Of a DNA stretch of 6,543 nucleotides, positions 6,039-6,543 are shown in pieces. The first letter of the stretch is position 1. The number at the start of each line of letters is the position of its first letter. The translations under genes and the position numbers were made by a program. A model generated the notes under the pieces. The model worked only from the letters and a program-made list of their open reading frames with translations. It had not been told where the DNA came from and ran no database searches. The stretch is from Aquamicrobium sp. (lineage in GTDB: Bacteria; Pseudomonadota; Alphaproteobacteria; Rhizobiales; Rhizobiaceae), in NCBI GenBank assembly GCA_014860725.1, contig JACZJD010000584.1, positions 1-6,543 of the forward strand, written 5' to 3'.

Positions 6039-6543
6039 TCACTCCACGTCAAGGCCAAGACGTCTCCCGACTGTTGCGGCGGCGTCGGTCTCGGCGTCGA
6101 GACGCCCGGCCGTGTCCTCGCTCGAACCGCGCCGCCAATAGGAGGTCACGAGGTGATTCTCCTTGGCGAGCTTCCACTGCTTCCTGACATGGGCGCGGAT
6201 GGCCTTGAAAGCGCAAAACTCGCACGAGGCCCAGACGAAGAGGTCGTCCCCCTGCGCGGGCGCCGGCAAGGCCGTGATCGCATCAGGCAGCAGCGTCGTT
6301 GTGCCGGGGGCGGCGCCGTCGCGGTGAAGCCAGCGAACCTCGATTGCCGTGCGGTTGGCGATGGCCTGCTCCTCGGCGACGTCGGCGACCTCGATCAGCG
6401 CCAGCCCGCGCGCCTGCGCCGGCAAGGTCTCGAGCAGCCGGGCGATCGCCGGCAGCGCTGTCTCGTCGCCGGCGAGCAGGTATCGCGCCGCCGGCGCGAC
6501 GCTGCCGCCGCCGGGGCCGAGCATGCCGGCCACATCCCCCGCC
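6039..6543 (-). CDS. siderophore-interacting protein, C-terminal NAD(P)H-binding part (5' end outside window)
   Basis: The last 167 residues of a SIP/ViuB-family flavoprotein are visible. These cytosolic enzymes use an N-terminal FAD domain (not in the window) and a C-terminal NAD(P)H domain to reduce ferric siderophores and release Fe2+. Family marks are YLLAGDETALPAIARLLE (visible residues 21-38), the segment WASCEFCAFKAIRAHVRKQW (104-123) at the place of the usual WxAGEaxAxxxlR motif, and SYWRRGSSED (134-143). The cysteines in SCEFC replace small residues usual in characterised members. The frame runs off the window edge with coding sequence upstream of the GTG at 6533, so that codon is internal rather than the start. 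The stop overlaps the outermost possible start of the ABC transporter gene, indicating one transcript. A promoter or iron box would lie outside the window. Confidence 0.9.
   Translation of the reverse strand, partial: AGDVAGMLGPGGGSVAPAARYLLAGDETALPAIARLLETLPAQARGLALIEVADVAEEQAIANRTAIEVRWLHRDGAAPGTTTLLPDAITALPAPAQGDDLFVWASCEFCAFKAIRAHVRKQWKLAKENHLVTSYWRRGSSEDTAGRLDAETDAAATVGRRLGLDVE

Noticed and set aside
3322..6141. A 939-codon open frame on the + strand
   Set aside because: It runs antisense to the channel, ABC transporter and SIP genes and straight through a tRNA gene. Its low-complexity, Asp/Glu/Arg/Gly/His-rich product is typical of an antisense shadow of high-GC coding DNA.

Overview
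The window reads as chromosomal core DNA of a high-GC alphaproteobacterium, most likely Rhizobiales (Mesorhizobium/Nitratireductor-like). The basis is family resemblance: a SAM-II riboswitch ahead of metZ, metZ followed by apaG, the long two-domain form of dCTP deaminase, and a rhizobial-type tRNA-Gly(CCC). I see no insertion sequence, integrase, phage gene, CRISPR array or large repeat, and no clearly novel multigene system.

Left part (1-2116): the tail of an unrecognised + strand gene ends at 229 and converges on apaG (- strand, 236-628). Upstream of apaG on the same strand is metZ (726-1919), O-succinylhomoserine sulfhydrylase. The 197-bp gap 1920-2116 holds, on the - strand, a metZ promoter candidate, a SAM-II aptamer and an intrinsic terminator. 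The strand of the aptamer that forms its pseudoknot is also perfectly complementary over 8 nt to the terminator loop. This suggests a SAM-dependent choice between antitermination and termination. It is the most informative regulatory structure in the window.

Middle part (2117-4245): dcd (+ strand, GTG start) is divergent from metZ and converges, with only 2 bp between stop codons, on a gene for a one-repeat voltage-gated cation channel (- strand, 3208-3999). The channel has a four-arginine S4, a TMDSWST selectivity filter (Asp where the characterised bacterial sodium channels have Glu) and a C-terminal coiled coil. Between the channel gene and the next genes lie a 17-bp-period tandem repeat, divergent promoter candidates, and the tRNA-Gly(CCC) gene (4129-4202, + strand, CCA encoded).

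Right part (4246-6543): on the - strand a siderophore-interacting-protein flavoreductase (5' end beyond the window) is followed at once by a fused membrane/ATPase ABC half-transporter of the MsbA fold. The pair resembles the ferric-siderophore import and reduction modules known from IrtAB and YbtPQ systems, so an iron-uptake role is a reasonable inference, but no substrate can be read from the sequence.
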